Positions 8,580 to 17,606 of a stretch of DNA of 64,000 nucleotides are shown piece after piece. The stretch is from Vibrio ouci (GTDB lineage: Bacteria > Pseudomonadota > Gammaproteobacteria > Enterobacterales > Vibrionaceae). The stretch spans positions 186,001 through 250,000 of the forward strand of contig NZ_SATR01000001.1 of the NCBI RefSeq assembly GCF_004551525.1, read 5' to 3'. Positions within the stretch are counted from its first letter, which is position 1, and the number at the start of each line of letters is the position of its first letter. The notes beneath the pieces are model-generated. The model was given only the letters and a program-made list of their open reading frames with translations. It had not been told where the DNA came from and did no database searches. The translations under genes and the position numbers were made by a program.

Positions 8580-8616
8580 ATAGATTTCGCCTATCGAAAC
8601 AACAGGCAAATGCCAC
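8580..8616 (+). promoter_or_regulatory. OxyR-like site upstream of grxA
   Basis: ATAG-N7-CTAT-N7-ACAG-N7-CCAC matches the four-part OxyR motif (ATAG, CTAT, ATAG, CTAT at 7-base spacing) at 13 of 16 positions; the first two parts also form a CGATAG/CTATCG palindrome. It ends 59 bases before the grxA start. OxyR control of grxA is established in E. coli; here it is inferred. Confidence 0.6.
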
Positions 8617-8675
8617 TTTATTTCCGACAATGATTCGTGCATAGTTGCAGGTATCAAATTAAAGGAGAAAGAAAT

Positions 8676-8942
8676 ATGTTCGTTGTTATCTTTGGTCGCC
8701 CAGCTTGTCCTTTCTGTGTTCGTGCAAAAGAGCACGCTGAAACACTTAAAGCACAACGCGATGATTTCAACTACCGATACGTAGATATCCACGCAGAAGG
8801 TATCTCTAAAGCTGACCTAGAAAAGACTGTAGGTAAGCCTGTTGAAACTGTTCCTCAAATCTTCGTTGATCAAGAGCACATCGGTGGCTGTGATGATTTC
8901 GAAGCATACGCGAAAGAGCACCTAGGTCTATTCGCTGAGTAA
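8676..8942 (+). CDS. grxA: Glutaredoxin 1 (GrxA)
   Basis: The 88-residue protein has the dithiol active site CPFC at Cys11/Cys14, the cis-proline segment TVPQIF and the GGCDDF glutathione-binding motif, as in E. coli Grx1. It uses glutathione to reduce disulfides, including ribonucleotide reductase and OxyR. The reading frame extends upstream to an ATG at 8637, but ATG 8676 has AAAGGAGA eight bases before it and gives the standard MFVVIFGRP start. It is a single-gene unit with an OxyR-like site before it and a strong terminator after it. Confidence 0.93.
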   Translation: MFVVIFGRPACPFCVRAKEHAETLKAQRDDFNYRYVDIHAEGISKADLEKTVGKPVETVPQIFVDQEHIGGCDDFEAYAKEHLGLFAE

Positions 8943-8953
8943 TCGATTTTTCG

Positions 8954-8981
8954 AAAAAAGCCGCTTAACGCGGCTTTTTTT
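8954..8981 (+). terminator. grxA terminator
   Basis: AAAGCCGC / GCGGCTTT hairpin followed by seven T. Confidence 0.88.
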
Positions 8982-9135
8982 ATGCCCGCAGCTCAGTTGA
9001 TTCACTTCACTCGTGTGCACTGAATTGACTAAGTAAACTAATAGTCAATTATAAAATATTTCACTTATCTTTTTGCAATAATCAGATACAATTCGCACAC
9101 TTAATTAATCCCCTCGGCACAAACAAGTATTGCCC

Positions 9136-10818
9136 GTGAACATAGACGTCGTACTCCTGTTAGAACAAAACCCAATCCTATTGATCTTCGTTGTCTTGGC
9201 TATCGGCCTTGGTATCGGAAAAGTGCGCTTTGGCAACTTACAACTCGGTAACTCAATTGGCGTATTAATTACCTCGCTAGTTATGGGCCACCTTGGTTTC
9301 ACCTTCAACGCTGATGCTTTAACCATTGGCTTCATGCTGTTTATTTACTGCGTTGGTATCGAAGCAGGTCCAAACTTCTTTGGTATCTTCTTCAGAGACG
9401 GCAAGCACTACTTCATATTAAGTATGGTCGTACTTACAACTGCGCTATGTATCACTTACTTTGCTAGCCACCACTTTGGTCTCGATTTCGGTCTTTCTGC
9501 CGGTATGATGGCGGGTGCTCTTACCTCGACGCCTGTGCTGGTAGGTGCGCAAGATGCACTAAATTCCGGTTTAGCGACTACGCCAAGAAACATGGATTTT
9601 GCCCAGGTAATCGAAAACTTATCTGTAGGTTACGCGATGGCTTACTTGGTGGGTCTGATTAGCATGATCATGTTTGCTAAGTTACTGCCGAAGCTACAAA
9701 AGCAAAACCTATCTGATTCCGCCCAGCAAATCGCTCAAGAACGCGGCTTAGGCAGTTCAGGTCAACGTAAGGTCTATTTGCCGATTATTCGCGCTTACCG
9801 TGTAGGCCAAGAGCTTATTGACTGGATTGATGGCAAAAACCTACGTGAGTTAGGTATCTATCGCCAGACAGGCTGTTACATCGAGCGTATTCGTCGTAAC
9901 GGTATTCTCGCGCACCCAGATGGTGACGCGATTCTACAACAAGGCGATGAGATTGCCCTAGTAGGCTTCCCTGATAGCCACGCTCGCTTGGATCCAAGTT
10001 TCCGAAACGGTAAAGAAGTATTCGACCGCAACCTACTCGACCTTCGCATTGTTGAAGAAGAGATCGTGGTAAAAAGTGACTCTATCGCTGGTAAACGCCT
10101 ATCAGATTTAAACTTATCCGAGTATGGCTGTTTCCTAAACCGAGTTGTCAGAGCACAGATCGAAATGCCGATGGACCTTGATATCGTTTTAGCTAAAGGT
10201 GACGTCCTACAGGTTAGTGGTGAGAAAAGTCGTGTTCACGGTCTAGCTGAAAAAATCGGTTTCATCTCGATTCATAGTCAGATGGCGGATCTACTCGCTT
10301 TTTGTAGCTTCTTCATCTTAGGTATTATGTTTGGTTTGATCACCATGACATTCGGCCAAGTCTCTTTTGGACTGGGTAATGCGGTAGGTCTTCTGCTATC
10401 AGGCATCACTCTTGGCTTCTTAAGAGCAAACCACCCTACTTTTGGCTATGTTCCTCAAGGTGCACTAAACATGGTCAAAGATCTTGGTCTGATGTTCTTT
10501 ATGGTCGGGATCGGTTTGAGTGCCGGCGGTAAGATGTTTGAGCACCTGTCACAAGTTGGCCCGCAAGTTATTGGCCTGGCATTTTTGGTCAGCGTTGTCC
10601 CTGTCGTGCTGGCGTACTTGGTCGGCGCTTACATACTCAAGATGAACCGAGCATTACTGTTCGGTGCCATCATTGGCGCGCGTACCTGTGCTCCAGCGAT
10701 GGATATTGTTAACGACTACGCTAAATCGACGATTCCAGCGTTAGGTTATGCGGGTACTTACGCGATAGCCAACATATTGATGACGCTTGCGGGTACCGTG
10801 TTGATTATTTTGAGCTAA
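9136..10818 (+). CDS. YbjL/AspT-family putative transporter with RCK domains
   Basis: The 560-residue inner-membrane protein has the duplicated AspT/YidE fold: about five N-terminal helices, two soluble TrkA-C/RCK domains (residues ~200-375, with [11 protein letters not shown] and [13 protein letters not shown]) and a second helical half ending in ARTCAPAMD. The two [10 protein letters not shown] / ARTCAPAMD type motifs mark each half. AspT itself exchanges aspartate and alanine; the substrate here is unknown. Starts at TTG 9130 or GTG 9136 are possible. I prefer GTG 9136 since the family begins [11 protein letters not shown]. It is the last gene of the block that I recall from V. cholerae VC1145-VC1154. 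Confidence 0.82.
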   Translation: MNIDVVLLLEQNPILLIFVVLAIGLGIGKVRFGNLQLGNSIGVLITSLVMGHLGFTFNADALTIGFMLFIYCVGIEAGPNFFGIFFRDGKHYFILSMVVLTTALCITYFASHHFGLDFGLSAGMMAGALTSTPVLVGAQDALNSGLATTPRNMDFAQVIENLSVGYAMAYLVGLISMIMFAKLLPKLQKQNLSDSAQQIAQERGLGSSGQRKVYLPIIRAYRVGQELIDWIDGKNLRELGIYRQTGCYIERIRRNGILAHPDGDAILQQGDEIALVGFPDSHARLDPSFRNGKEVFDRNLLDLRIVEEEIVVKSDSIAGKRLSDLNLSEYGCFLNRVVRAQIEMPMDLDIVLAKGDVLQVSGEKSRVHGLAEKIGFISIHSQMADLLAFCSFFILGIMFGLITMTFGQVSFGLGNAVGLLLSGITLGFLRANHPTFGYVPQGALNMVKDLGLMFFMVGIGLSAGGKMFEHLSQVGPQVIGLAFLVSVVPVVLAYLVGAYILKMNRALLFGAIIGARTCAPAMDIVNDYAKSTIPALGYAGTYAIANILMTLAGTVLIILS

Positions 10819-10837
10819 TCAAACCATAGATAAATTA

Positions 10838-10863
10838 AGAGGAGGCAATGCCTCCTCTTTTTG
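10838..10863. terminator. Terminator after the YbjL-type gene
   Basis: AGAGGAGGC / GCCTCCTCT hairpin followed by TTTTG; lies between two converging genes. Confidence 0.82.
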
Positions 10864-10870
10864 TTTTCCG

Positions 10871-13672
10871 CTATAAAGGCCAAACCGTTAGACCATCTAC
10901 CGGGATTTCCCTCTGAGCGAACTCATCCAAACAATACCCTATGCCACTTGAAGCAAAATAACTGAGAGGCATCGCAGAGAGGCTTTTCGCACTCACCTCC
11001 GATTTAGCCTTATCTGAAAAGCTAAAGCCCCACATATCAAGGTATTCACGCATATCACGCTCAGCGACAGTACTGAATGCAATCAACAACCAGTCGTTGT
11101 TACTGATAGCATTTGCTTCATCGCGGCTGTAACTTGAGAAACCAATCTTGTCTCGATTAGCCAACCAAAGCGCTTCGTCTGCTTTTATTCGGTTAAATTC
11201 TCGTTCCACAATATGCAAGCGTCCAAGTAAGTGCCAACCATTACTAATCACACCTTGGCTTTGTGCTTGCATCATTATTTGAATAAAGACCCGCGCTCCC
11301 CAGCTCCAACTTGTTTGATTTTGCGCTGCCATATACGCGTTAGGATCAGCTTGCTGACGACTGGTTTGCAGCAACTCATATTGGCTCTTAAAATCCAAAC
11401 TCTGGCAAGCCGATACTTTGCCCGTTTCCGCATAGTATCGGGACTTGCTGTAATAAGAGTAATAGTTGGTCGTCGAGTGCCCATCCCAATCAGTAAAGCG
11501 AAAACGGCCCTTTTCAAGTCCATGGCCTAACTCATGCAAATCACCATGCCCGAGGGGATGGAATGCCCAGTATGCGTCATAAGGATTTCCAGAGCACCCG
11601 TAACCGCAGTTTGCTTGATCTGCATTCATATGCTTTACCACATCAATGGTTTCTACTTGCCAGCCTTTGTTGATAGCGTAGGTGTGAATATCTTCAATAC
11701 TGTCGATTCCAGGCCCTTGCAACCCAGCTAAAGCATGCGGAAGGTTATGCACATACCTTTCCGTTGCCAACGCCATATCCTCTGGGTGATTCCATTCTGG
11801 CGCAGAGATCGACTCGACCATTTTTTCTGATTTTGAGTGTACTTCAAACCCTGGAGTAATCAGCTCAGCCCAGTCAAACAGATTCGCATTGAGCTGTTCG
11901 ACAAAAGTGAGATTATCTTCGCGGCTGCGCCAAACCGGATGCTGAGCCACGCCTTCAAACTTAAGCGCAACGTCGTAATTGTTAGCACTGAAATGAACTT
12001 GAATCGGCCCGCCATAGGAAGAGGTTAAACGCATCGTCTCCCCCGACTTAACTTCATAAGCGTGAGAGGTGACTAACTTAGGTCGATTATAAGCGTGATC
12101 AGAGAACTCATGCGTTGCACCGCTCCGCAAGGTATTAATCACGATTTTAGTTGTTACAGGTTCACTGTCCAATCGCGTCACGTAGAAGGTTTCACCGGGC
12201 AGTGCGTAAACTCCGGCACTACGAAAGTTACGCTTAGACTCTAAGCTTACGGTTTTCGAAATACGTTGGACATGCTCATCGAAACGACTGCGGCTAAAGT
12301 TGCCCATGTCCGGCTGGGCATGGTTAAGTGCTCGACTGTTATATTGCGCATAATCTGCATAGTATGATCGTAGAAACTCCACTCTCTCTGTGTTGAGCTT
12401 ATCCATAGGGAAAGTGACTTTGCTTCGGTAGTAGTCGGCAGTTAAAACCAATAACTTTTCATATTCATACTGCTCAGTGTTAAACAGATCTCTGCCCTGC
12501 TCATCTAGCGACTTTAGTTGCTGACGGATGCTATTGGCAGGCTGATAAAACTCATCCATGTTTGCTTCACTTGGGCACGACTTATCATCACACAACGAGA
12601 GATCAATGCTGAATGTATCATCAGCCAGTTTTTCTAACAGAGCCTGCTGCTGGCTTACTTCGTCGGGAATATAATCAAGCAACTCGTTCGGCTGCCAATC
12701 AGATATAGCTAGCTTGCGCCAATAGTTATCGCCAACATAGTTGATATTCAATAACGAAAAAACCGAGCGGCCTAACGACGTCATTCCGCCATCTAAGTGT
12801 AAATAGAAAATGGGAATCTCTAGCTCAAGCGCTCTGCGAAGTGCCGTTTCTATTTTAGGCAGGTCTTGTTCATCAGTGAGATGTTGAGACAACACCAAAA
12901 CATTTGGCCTCGCCTCGATACAACTTAATAGTTGCGCACCATCGCAATTACCAGCTTGGTTATATGTCACCGCTTGATCAAACCGTTTATCGAACCACTC
13001 TCTGGTCGCGGACTCATCTGGAAAGTAATGAGATTGGTCTAAATGAGCCATTGCAATATTGGTAGAATCGCTGACTCCACGTCCATTTAGCCAAACAATA
13101 AGGTTCTCCAGCCACTGTTCCATGTCACTATTAAGTGAAGCAGGTGAGCGAGATGCGGTTCTAAATGGATTGCTACCAAGAACGACATAGCGCCCCGACT
13201 CGCCATATTCCCCAGCAATACCTAATGTAAGCTGTTGATCTTCATAGCCGCTTTGCAGCGCTTTATTGGTTTTTAAGATCGAGTCATTAAAACCGTAAAT
13301 TGGAGAGATAATCGCAGCGTCATGGGTCGGGTCCCAAGACAGTGATGTTGTATCTGCGTTAATAGCACGTTTAATGCGATTAAATTGACTCTGGTAACTT
13401 TGAATTAGCTTTTCGCTATGTTGTACATACTCTTGGGCATCGGTGACTAACAATGCATCACCAGACTTGAGCGCACGTTCTACATTGGTTTGCGGCTTAA
13501 CAATAGCTCCACCACTTTCGTTTCCACCTGCAGACCCTTCAGACCCTTCAGACCCTACGTTCCCGTTGTTAACTTCACCTTGTGTACTATTTTCCCCTTC
13601 TCCACCACCACAGGCAGAGAGCAATATAACCAAAGAAAGACCAAACGCGATTTTCCAGCTAATACGACTCAT
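10871..13672 (-). CDS. IMPa-like lipoprotein zinc metalloprotease
   Basis: The 933-residue product starts with a lipoprotein signal (VILLSACGGG, lipid on Cys about 21), then a glycine/serine/glutamate-rich linker (residues ~24-55), a large N-terminal region and a zinc-protease core with HELGH at about residues 713-717. The overall plan resembles Pseudomonas IMPa (M88/M60-like), which cuts O-glycosylated proteins such as mucins. The exact family is moderately certain; the catalytic motif is seen directly. Some GAG-rich triplet repeats encode the linker. It is probably anchored to the outer membrane and may face outward. It stands alone between two conserved blocks that are not neighbours in V. 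cholerae, so it may be accessory. Confidence 0.75.
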   Translation of the reverse strand: MSRISWKIAFGLSLVILLSACGGGEGENSTQGEVNNGNVGSEGSEGSAGGNESGGAIVKPQTNVERALKSGDALLVTDAQEYVQHSEKLIQSYQSQFNRIKRAINADTTSLSWDPTHDAAIISPIYGFNDSILKTNKALQSGYEDQQLTLGIAGEYGESGRYVVLGSNPFRTASRSPASLNSDMEQWLENLIVWLNGRGVSDSTNIAMAHLDQSHYFPDESATREWFDKRFDQAVTYNQAGNCDGAQLLSCIEARPNVLVLSQHLTDEQDLPKIETALRRALELEIPIFYLHLDGGMTSLGRSVFSLLNINYVGDNYWRKLAISDWQPNELLDYIPDEVSQQQALLEKLADDTFSIDLSLCDDKSCPSEANMDEFYQPANSIRQQLKSLDEQGRDLFNTEQYEYEKLLVLTADYYRSKVTFPMDKLNTERVEFLRSYYADYAQYNSRALNHAQPDMGNFSRSRFDEHVQRISKTVSLESKRNFRSAGVYALPGETFYVTRLDSEPVTTKIVINTLRSGATHEFSDHAYNRPKLVTSHAYEVKSGETMRLTSSYGGPIQVHFSANNYDVALKFEGVAQHPVWRSREDNLTFVEQLNANLFDWAELITPGFEVHSKSEKMVESISAPEWNHPEDMALATERYVHNLPHALAGLQGPGIDSIEDIHTYAINKGWQVETIDVVKHMNADQANCGYGCSGNPYDAYWAFHPLGHGDLHELGHGLEKGRFRFTDWDGHSTTNYYSYYSKSRYYAETGKVSACQSLDFKSQYELLQTSRQQADPNAYMAAQNQTSWSWGARVFIQIMMQAQSQGVISNGWHLLGRLHIVEREFNRIKADEALWLANRDKIGFSSYSRDEANAISNNDWLLIAFSTVAERDMREYLDMWGFSFSDKAKSEVSAKSLSAMPLSYFASSGIGYCLDEFAQREIPVDGLTVWPL
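13531..13556 (-). repeat. Short tandem repeat in the protease linker
   Basis: A 9-base unit (CAGACCCTT on the plus strand) is repeated almost three times and encodes Glu-Gly-Ser repeats just after the lipobox. The period is a multiple of three, so slippage would change linker length without breaking the frame. Confidence 0.7.
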
Positions 13673-13781
13673 ATTAAGTAGCTCAAAAAAATTTTGCGGA
13701 GTTTAATCGCTATATAATCAAGAGCCTACAGAGAATGTTGTGATCGTTTATTTTTTTGAAGCGCGCTATCAAAATAGAAAT

Positions 13782-13808
13782 GAAAACGGCACCTATAGGT
13801 GCCGTTTT
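13782..13808. terminator. Terminator of the amino acid ABC transporter operon
   Basis: AACGGCACCTATAGGTGCCGTT is a perfect palindrome with A/T tracts, just past the stop of the last permease gene (13814). Confidence 0.85.
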
Positions 13809-13813
13809 TGAAG

Positions 13814-14491
13814 TTAACTTAATGGCCTTAGGTAGGCTAAGAATCGTTTCTCGGCAAACTTGAAGCAACCAAGAATGATGAACGTCAATGCCATATAGAA
13901 TAGGCCAGCCGTTAGGAATGACTCAAATGGTGCATAGTAGCGAGAGTTAACTAAGCGAGCCGCACCTGTCAGGTCGACAATAGTAACGATACCGGCAACC
14001 GCACTGCCATGCAGCATAAAGATCACTTCATTACTGTAGGCAGGTAAAGCGCGACGCAGTGCACTTGGTAAGATGATGCGTCGATAGGTTTTAAAGGTAC
14101 TCATGCCGTACGCTTTCGCTGCTTCAACTTCACCTTTCGGTAAGCCGTTAATCGCACCGCGAATGATTTCAGCAGTGTAAGCAGAGGTGTTAAGTACAAA
14201 TGCCACCAGCGCACAGAACCATGCATTTTCCCATAAGGTATCTTTCACTGGGAAGAACTGGTCCATACCGTAGTAAATTAAGTAAAGTTGAACCAGCAAT
14301 GGCGTTCCACGGAAGAAGTAGATAAACGCCCAACTTGGTCCATTAAATAAATAGTTCGGGCTATTACGAGCAACACCTAATGGAATTGCTACAATCAAAC
14401 CGATGATCAGTGCAGCGCCAACTAGCCACGCCGTTGTCCAAAGACCGTCCAAATAAATCGGTAGACTATCGATAATCAAAGAGAAATCCAT
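13814..14491 (-). CDS. Basic amino acid ABC transporter permease (HisM/ArtM type)
   Basis: The 225-residue inner-membrane protein has about five helices and the permease coupling motif EAAKAYGMSTFKTYRRIILP (the EAA loop that contacts the ATPase). It belongs to the HisMQ family that imports polar and basic amino acids. It starts three bases after the other permease gene stops, with GAGGTAAG as ribosome site, so the two are translated together to form a heterodimer. A terminator follows directly, making this the last gene of the operon. Confidence 0.87.
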   Translation of the reverse strand: MDFSLIIDSLPIYLDGLWTTAWLVGAALIIGLIVAIPLGVARNSPNYLFNGPSWAFIYFFRGTPLLVQLYLIYYGMDQFFPVKDTLWENAWFCALVAFVLNTSAYTAEIIRGAINGLPKGEVEAAKAYGMSTFKTYRRIILPSALRRALPAYSNEVIFMLHGSAVAGIVTIVDLTGAARLVNSRYYAPFESFLTAGLFYMALTFIILGCFKFAEKRFLAYLRPLS

Positions 14492-14494
14492 TTC

Positions 14495-15235
14495 TTACCT
14501 CGCATGAATACTAAATTTGCGCTCTACCATCTTCAAGAAACCTGTCGAGACACTGGTAAAGAATAAGAAAATTAAGGCGACCGCCATGTAGAAAGTAAAT
14601 GGCATTTTGGTTGTGCCCGCTGCTAACGCACTCATACGGACCATATCTTCTAAACCGATAATGGACACAAGTGCCGTGGTTTTAAGCAGTACTAACCAGT
14701 TGTTACCAAAGCCTGGTAATGCGTGACGGATCATTTGCGGCAATAAAATTCGACGAAAAGCTAAGAACGAGCTCATGCCATAAGCTTTCGCAGCTTCAAG
14801 CTCACCTCGGTCGACAGCCATAATAGCACCACGGAAGGTTTCAGCCATGTAGGCACCGAAGATGAATCCGATGGTTAATACGCCAGCGATGAACGGGCTG
14901 ACATCAATGTAATCTGGTAGGTAAGAAGTCCACTCATGGTCTGGGTTGCCCGATGCAAACCATTCATTGAGCCATTCATTGATGGAATAAAGGCTGTTGT
15001 TAAGAAGTATCTGTCCACCAAAGAAGATAAGCATCATCAGAACTAAGTCCGGAATGCCGCGTATAACAGTAGTATAAAGAGTTGCGATTGCTCTCGCCCA
15101 GCGATAAGGTGCCATTTTTGCAAGCGCGCCAAGCATACCCAAAATCATTGCCACCAGCAGTGACAGCAAAGCCACCTCTATGGTCACTACGGCCCCTTTT
15201 AAAATAGAGGCTTCATATCCTTGTAAATCCAGCAT
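14495..15235 (-). CDS. Basic amino acid ABC transporter permease (HisQ/ArtQ type)
   Basis: The 246-residue membrane protein is the first permease of the pair, with the EAA loop ELEAAKAYGMSSFLAFRRIL near residues 160-180. A soluble loop near residues 85-115 (rich in Trp, Asn and Asp) makes it slightly longer than E. coli ArtQ or HisQ. It sits downstream of the binding-protein gene with an 85-base gap and upstream of its partner permease with a 3-base gap. The membrane channel is probably formed with the next gene's product. Confidence 0.86.
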   Translation of the reverse strand: MLDLQGYEASILKGAVVTIEVALLSLLVAMILGMLGALAKMAPYRWARAIATLYTTVIRGIPDLVLMMLIFFGGQILLNNSLYSINEWLNEWFASGNPDHEWTSYLPDYIDVSPFIAGVLTIGFIFGAYMAETFRGAIMAVDRGELEAAKAYGMSSFLAFRRILLPQMIRHALPGFGNNWLVLLKTTALVSIIGLEDMVRMSALAAGTTKMPFTFYMAVALIFLFFTSVSTGFLKMVERKFSIHAR

Positions 15236-15320
15236 AGGTATGTTCCTGATCCCTAAACTTTATAAAACTAGGCCGTTGGTTATACTCCTAGGAACAAGAA
15301 CCAACGGCCATCTTTGACGA

Positions 15321-16091
15321 TTACTGACCGTAAACGTCGTAGTTGAAGTATTTCGCTGCAATCTCTTGGTAAACACCCTTGTCACGTAGAGATAGGATAG
15401 CTGCGTCTAGCTTCTTAGTTAGGTCTTTGTCTTGCTTACGAACAGCGATACCAAAGCCTTCACCGAACCATTTAGGGTCAGTTAGTGATGGACCAACGAA
15501 TTCATACGCTTCACCACCCGCTTTGTTCAGTACACCTTCTTCAAGCGCAGATGCATCACCAAGTACTGCTGCAACACGACCGTTAGCAAGATCTAGGTAA
15601 GCTTCATCGAATGAACCGTAACGAACGATTGATACTTTGTCACCGTAGTTATCAGTTAGGTACTTATCGTGCGTTGTTGCACGCTGTACAGCGATTTTCT
15701 GACCGTCTAGGTTATCGAAATCTAGACCAGCGCCTTTCTTAGCGATAAATTTATTTGGGATAAGCGCGTATTTACCAGTGAAATCGATCTTCTTTTTACG
15801 CTCTTCAGTAATAGACATTGCCGCGATGATTGCGTCGTACTTACGCGCAAGCAGCGAAGGAATAATGCCATCCCAGTCTTGAGGTACGATCTTACATTTC
15901 ACCTGCATCTCTGCACAAAGTGCGTTTGCCATATCGACATCAAAGCCTTTCAGTGAGCCATCGGCTTCTGTCCAGCTAAAAGGAGGGTATGCGCCTTCAA
16001 TTCCGAAACGAACTGTTTTCCAATCCTTTGCTTGTGCCACACCTGTAACTGCGGTAGCTGCTAATGTTGCTGCTAATAACCACTTTTTCAT
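15321..16091 (-). CDS. Periplasmic lysine/arginine/ornithine/histidine-type binding protein
   Basis: The 256-residue product has a signal peptide (MKKWLLAATLAATAVTGVAQA) and then a two-lobed binding domain of family 3. Recognisable segments are FGIEGAYPPFSW, GFDVDMANALCAEM, AMSITEERKKKIDFTGKY and the end KYFNYDVYG. The end resembles HisJ/ArgT more than ArtI, which suggests basic amino acids. Cys at GFDVDMANALC and VKCK match the disulfide of HisJ-like proteins. ATG 16097 is only one base from the AGGAG site, so ATG 16091 is the likely start. It delivers substrate to the two permeases downstream. Confidence 0.86.
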   Translation of the reverse strand: MKKWLLAATLAATAVTGVAQAKDWKTVRFGIEGAYPPFSWTEADGSLKGFDVDMANALCAEMQVKCKIVPQDWDGIIPSLLARKYDAIIAAMSITEERKKKIDFTGKYALIPNKFIAKKGAGLDFDNLDGQKIAVQRATTHDKYLTDNYGDKVSIVRYGSFDEAYLDLANGRVAAVLGDASALEEGVLNKAGGEAYEFVGPSLTDPKWFGEGFGIAVRKQDKDLTKKLDAAILSLRDKGVYQEIAAKYFNYDVYGQ

Positions 16092-16157
16092 TTCCATACT
16101 CCTGATATTGTGATTTTTATTTTAAACGTACTTGTTGTGTTTGCCGTTGTACGGCGA

Positions 16158-16928
16158 TTAGTAAATTGACGAGATGAACTGCTGCAATCTCTCAGAGTCC
16201 GGGTTCGTAAATAGTTTAGATGGGTTCCCTTGTTCTTCAACTAATCCTTGATGTAAGAACATAACGTGATTAGACACATCGCGGGCGAAAGCCATTTCGT
16301 GGGTAACCACTAACATGGTACGTCCCTCTTCTGCCAAATCTCTCATAACCCCTAACACTTCTCCGACTAACTCAGGATCAAGCGCTGAGGTAGGTTCATC
16401 GAATAACATTACTTCAGGGTCAACCGCTAAGGCACGCGCAATCGCGGCACGTTGCTGCTGACCACCAGAAAGGTGACCTGGGTAGTAGTCTTTGCGCTCG
16501 TACAAGCCAACTTTCTTCAACAACATTTCAGCGTTTTCGATGGCTTGAGCTTTTGGTACGCCAAGCACATGAATCGGCGCTTCAATGACGTTTTCAAGAA
16601 CCGTCATATGCGACCATAGGTTAAAGCCTTGGAAAACCATAGCTAAGCGAGATCGAATACGTTGAACTTGTTTTTCATTGGCCGGAACTGCTTCACCTTG
16701 ACGATTATTTTTCATTTGGATTAACTCGCCGTTTACCCAAATCTCGCCCGCAGTTGGCGTTTCTAGAAGGTTAATACATCTGAGAAAGGTACTTTTACCG
16801 GAGCCTGATGAACCGATAATAGAGATTACGTCCCCTTTATGGGCTTCCAATGAGATGCCCTTTAATACTTCATTTTGTCCAAATGTTTTGTGCAGTTCTT
16901 TTATGTCCAGCGCTGGTACATCATTCAT
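16158..16928 (-). CDS. Basic amino acid ABC transporter ATPase (HisP/ArtP type)
   Basis: The 256-residue ATPase shows Walker [10 protein letters not shown], the signature LSGGQQQR, Walker B VMLFDEPTSALDPE and the H-loop TH at VVTHEMAFARDVS. Sequence and length are closer to HisP and Pseudomonas AotP (arginine/ornithine) than to E. coli ArtP. It is the first gene of the four-gene unit ATPase, binding protein, permease, permease. The 678-base gap upstream holds its promoter; I see only an imperfect ATGAG/CTCAT repeat at 17090-17107, whose spacing does not fit a standard ArgR box. Confidence 0.88.
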   Translation of the reverse strand: MNDVPALDIKELHKTFGQNEVLKGISLEAHKGDVISIIGSSGSGKSTFLRCINLLETPTAGEIWVNGELIQMKNNRQGEAVPANEKQVQRIRSRLAMVFQGFNLWSHMTVLENVIEAPIHVLGVPKAQAIENAEMLLKKVGLYERKDYYPGHLSGGQQQRAAIARALAVDPEVMLFDEPTSALDPELVGEVLGVMRDLAEEGRTMLVVTHEMAFARDVSNHVMFLHQGLVEEQGNPSKLFTNPDSERLQQFISSIY

Positions 16929-17360
16929 GCGCTATTACTCCCTGTCTTTATTATGACCAACCGCTTCCAGTTCTGAAAACGATTGGTTGACTGCTGGGTT
17001 CCACCCACATTGCGATACAAATTAGCACTACCCCGCGGAAGTTGCAACAAATTATTAACCTACAAAGTCAAGATATACAGTCACTTTATATGAGTAAAAA
17101 TGCTCATTATAGATAAATAAACTCCATTTATCGCATAAAACCACTCAATCGCACATTAAGAGCAACTTATAACCAATTAACAATTTTATAAAAACAAGAT
17201 CCAACTCACTTAATCGTCTCATATCTAATAATGGTGTCGATTATGCTGCTGTTTAAGCCGCTAATTTTGCTCAAATTATGAAATTATATTTCATTGAAAT
17301 TGGCAGTGAGCGCGCATTAGAATCGCAGTTGTGTAGTTTTCTTTCACAACCTTTCATAAA

Positions 17361-17402
17361 GTGATCTAAATCAATCACTCTTAAGGGTTAGCACGTTACA
17401 CT
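17361..17402 (+). promoter_or_regulatory. FNR-type class II promoter upstream of the DUF3360 gene
   Basis: GTGAT-CTAA-ATCAA matches 9 of 10 specified positions of the FNR consensus (TTGAT-N4-ATCAA). A -10-like TACACT at 17397-17402 would give a start near 17409, placing the FNR box centre at -41.5, the class II activator position. The leader would then be about 198 bases. The rest of the 678-base gap (16929-17606) is AT-rich, with a TACGACC/GGTCGTA stem at 17535-17566; I see no gene in it. Confidence 0.6.
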
Positions 17403-17606
17403 CGCCTCAAAGATAAAAGCCTCAATAGGCATATTTTTTATCTTTTAAATCCTCTACGCTAAGCTCACTAACATCGTGCTACAGCTAAGGTGACCAGGAT
17501 TCAATTGCAGGAAGCTAAGCCAGGTTTTATATAGTACGACCGTCATAGAATAATAATCGGGTCGTATATTGAAGAATTATTAACCATTTTTGAATATGAG
17601 GAATCT

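Noticed and set aside
8526..8792. An 88-codon minus-strand frame overlapping grxA and its OxyR-like site
   Set aside because: It overlaps the grxA coding start and the regulatory region; grxA is certain, so this is a shadow.
17090..17107. ATGAG/CTCAT inverted repeat upstream of the amino acid ABC operon as an ArgR box
   Set aside because: The half-site spacing is two bases longer than the ARG box, and the halves match poorly. I could not defend an ArgR call.
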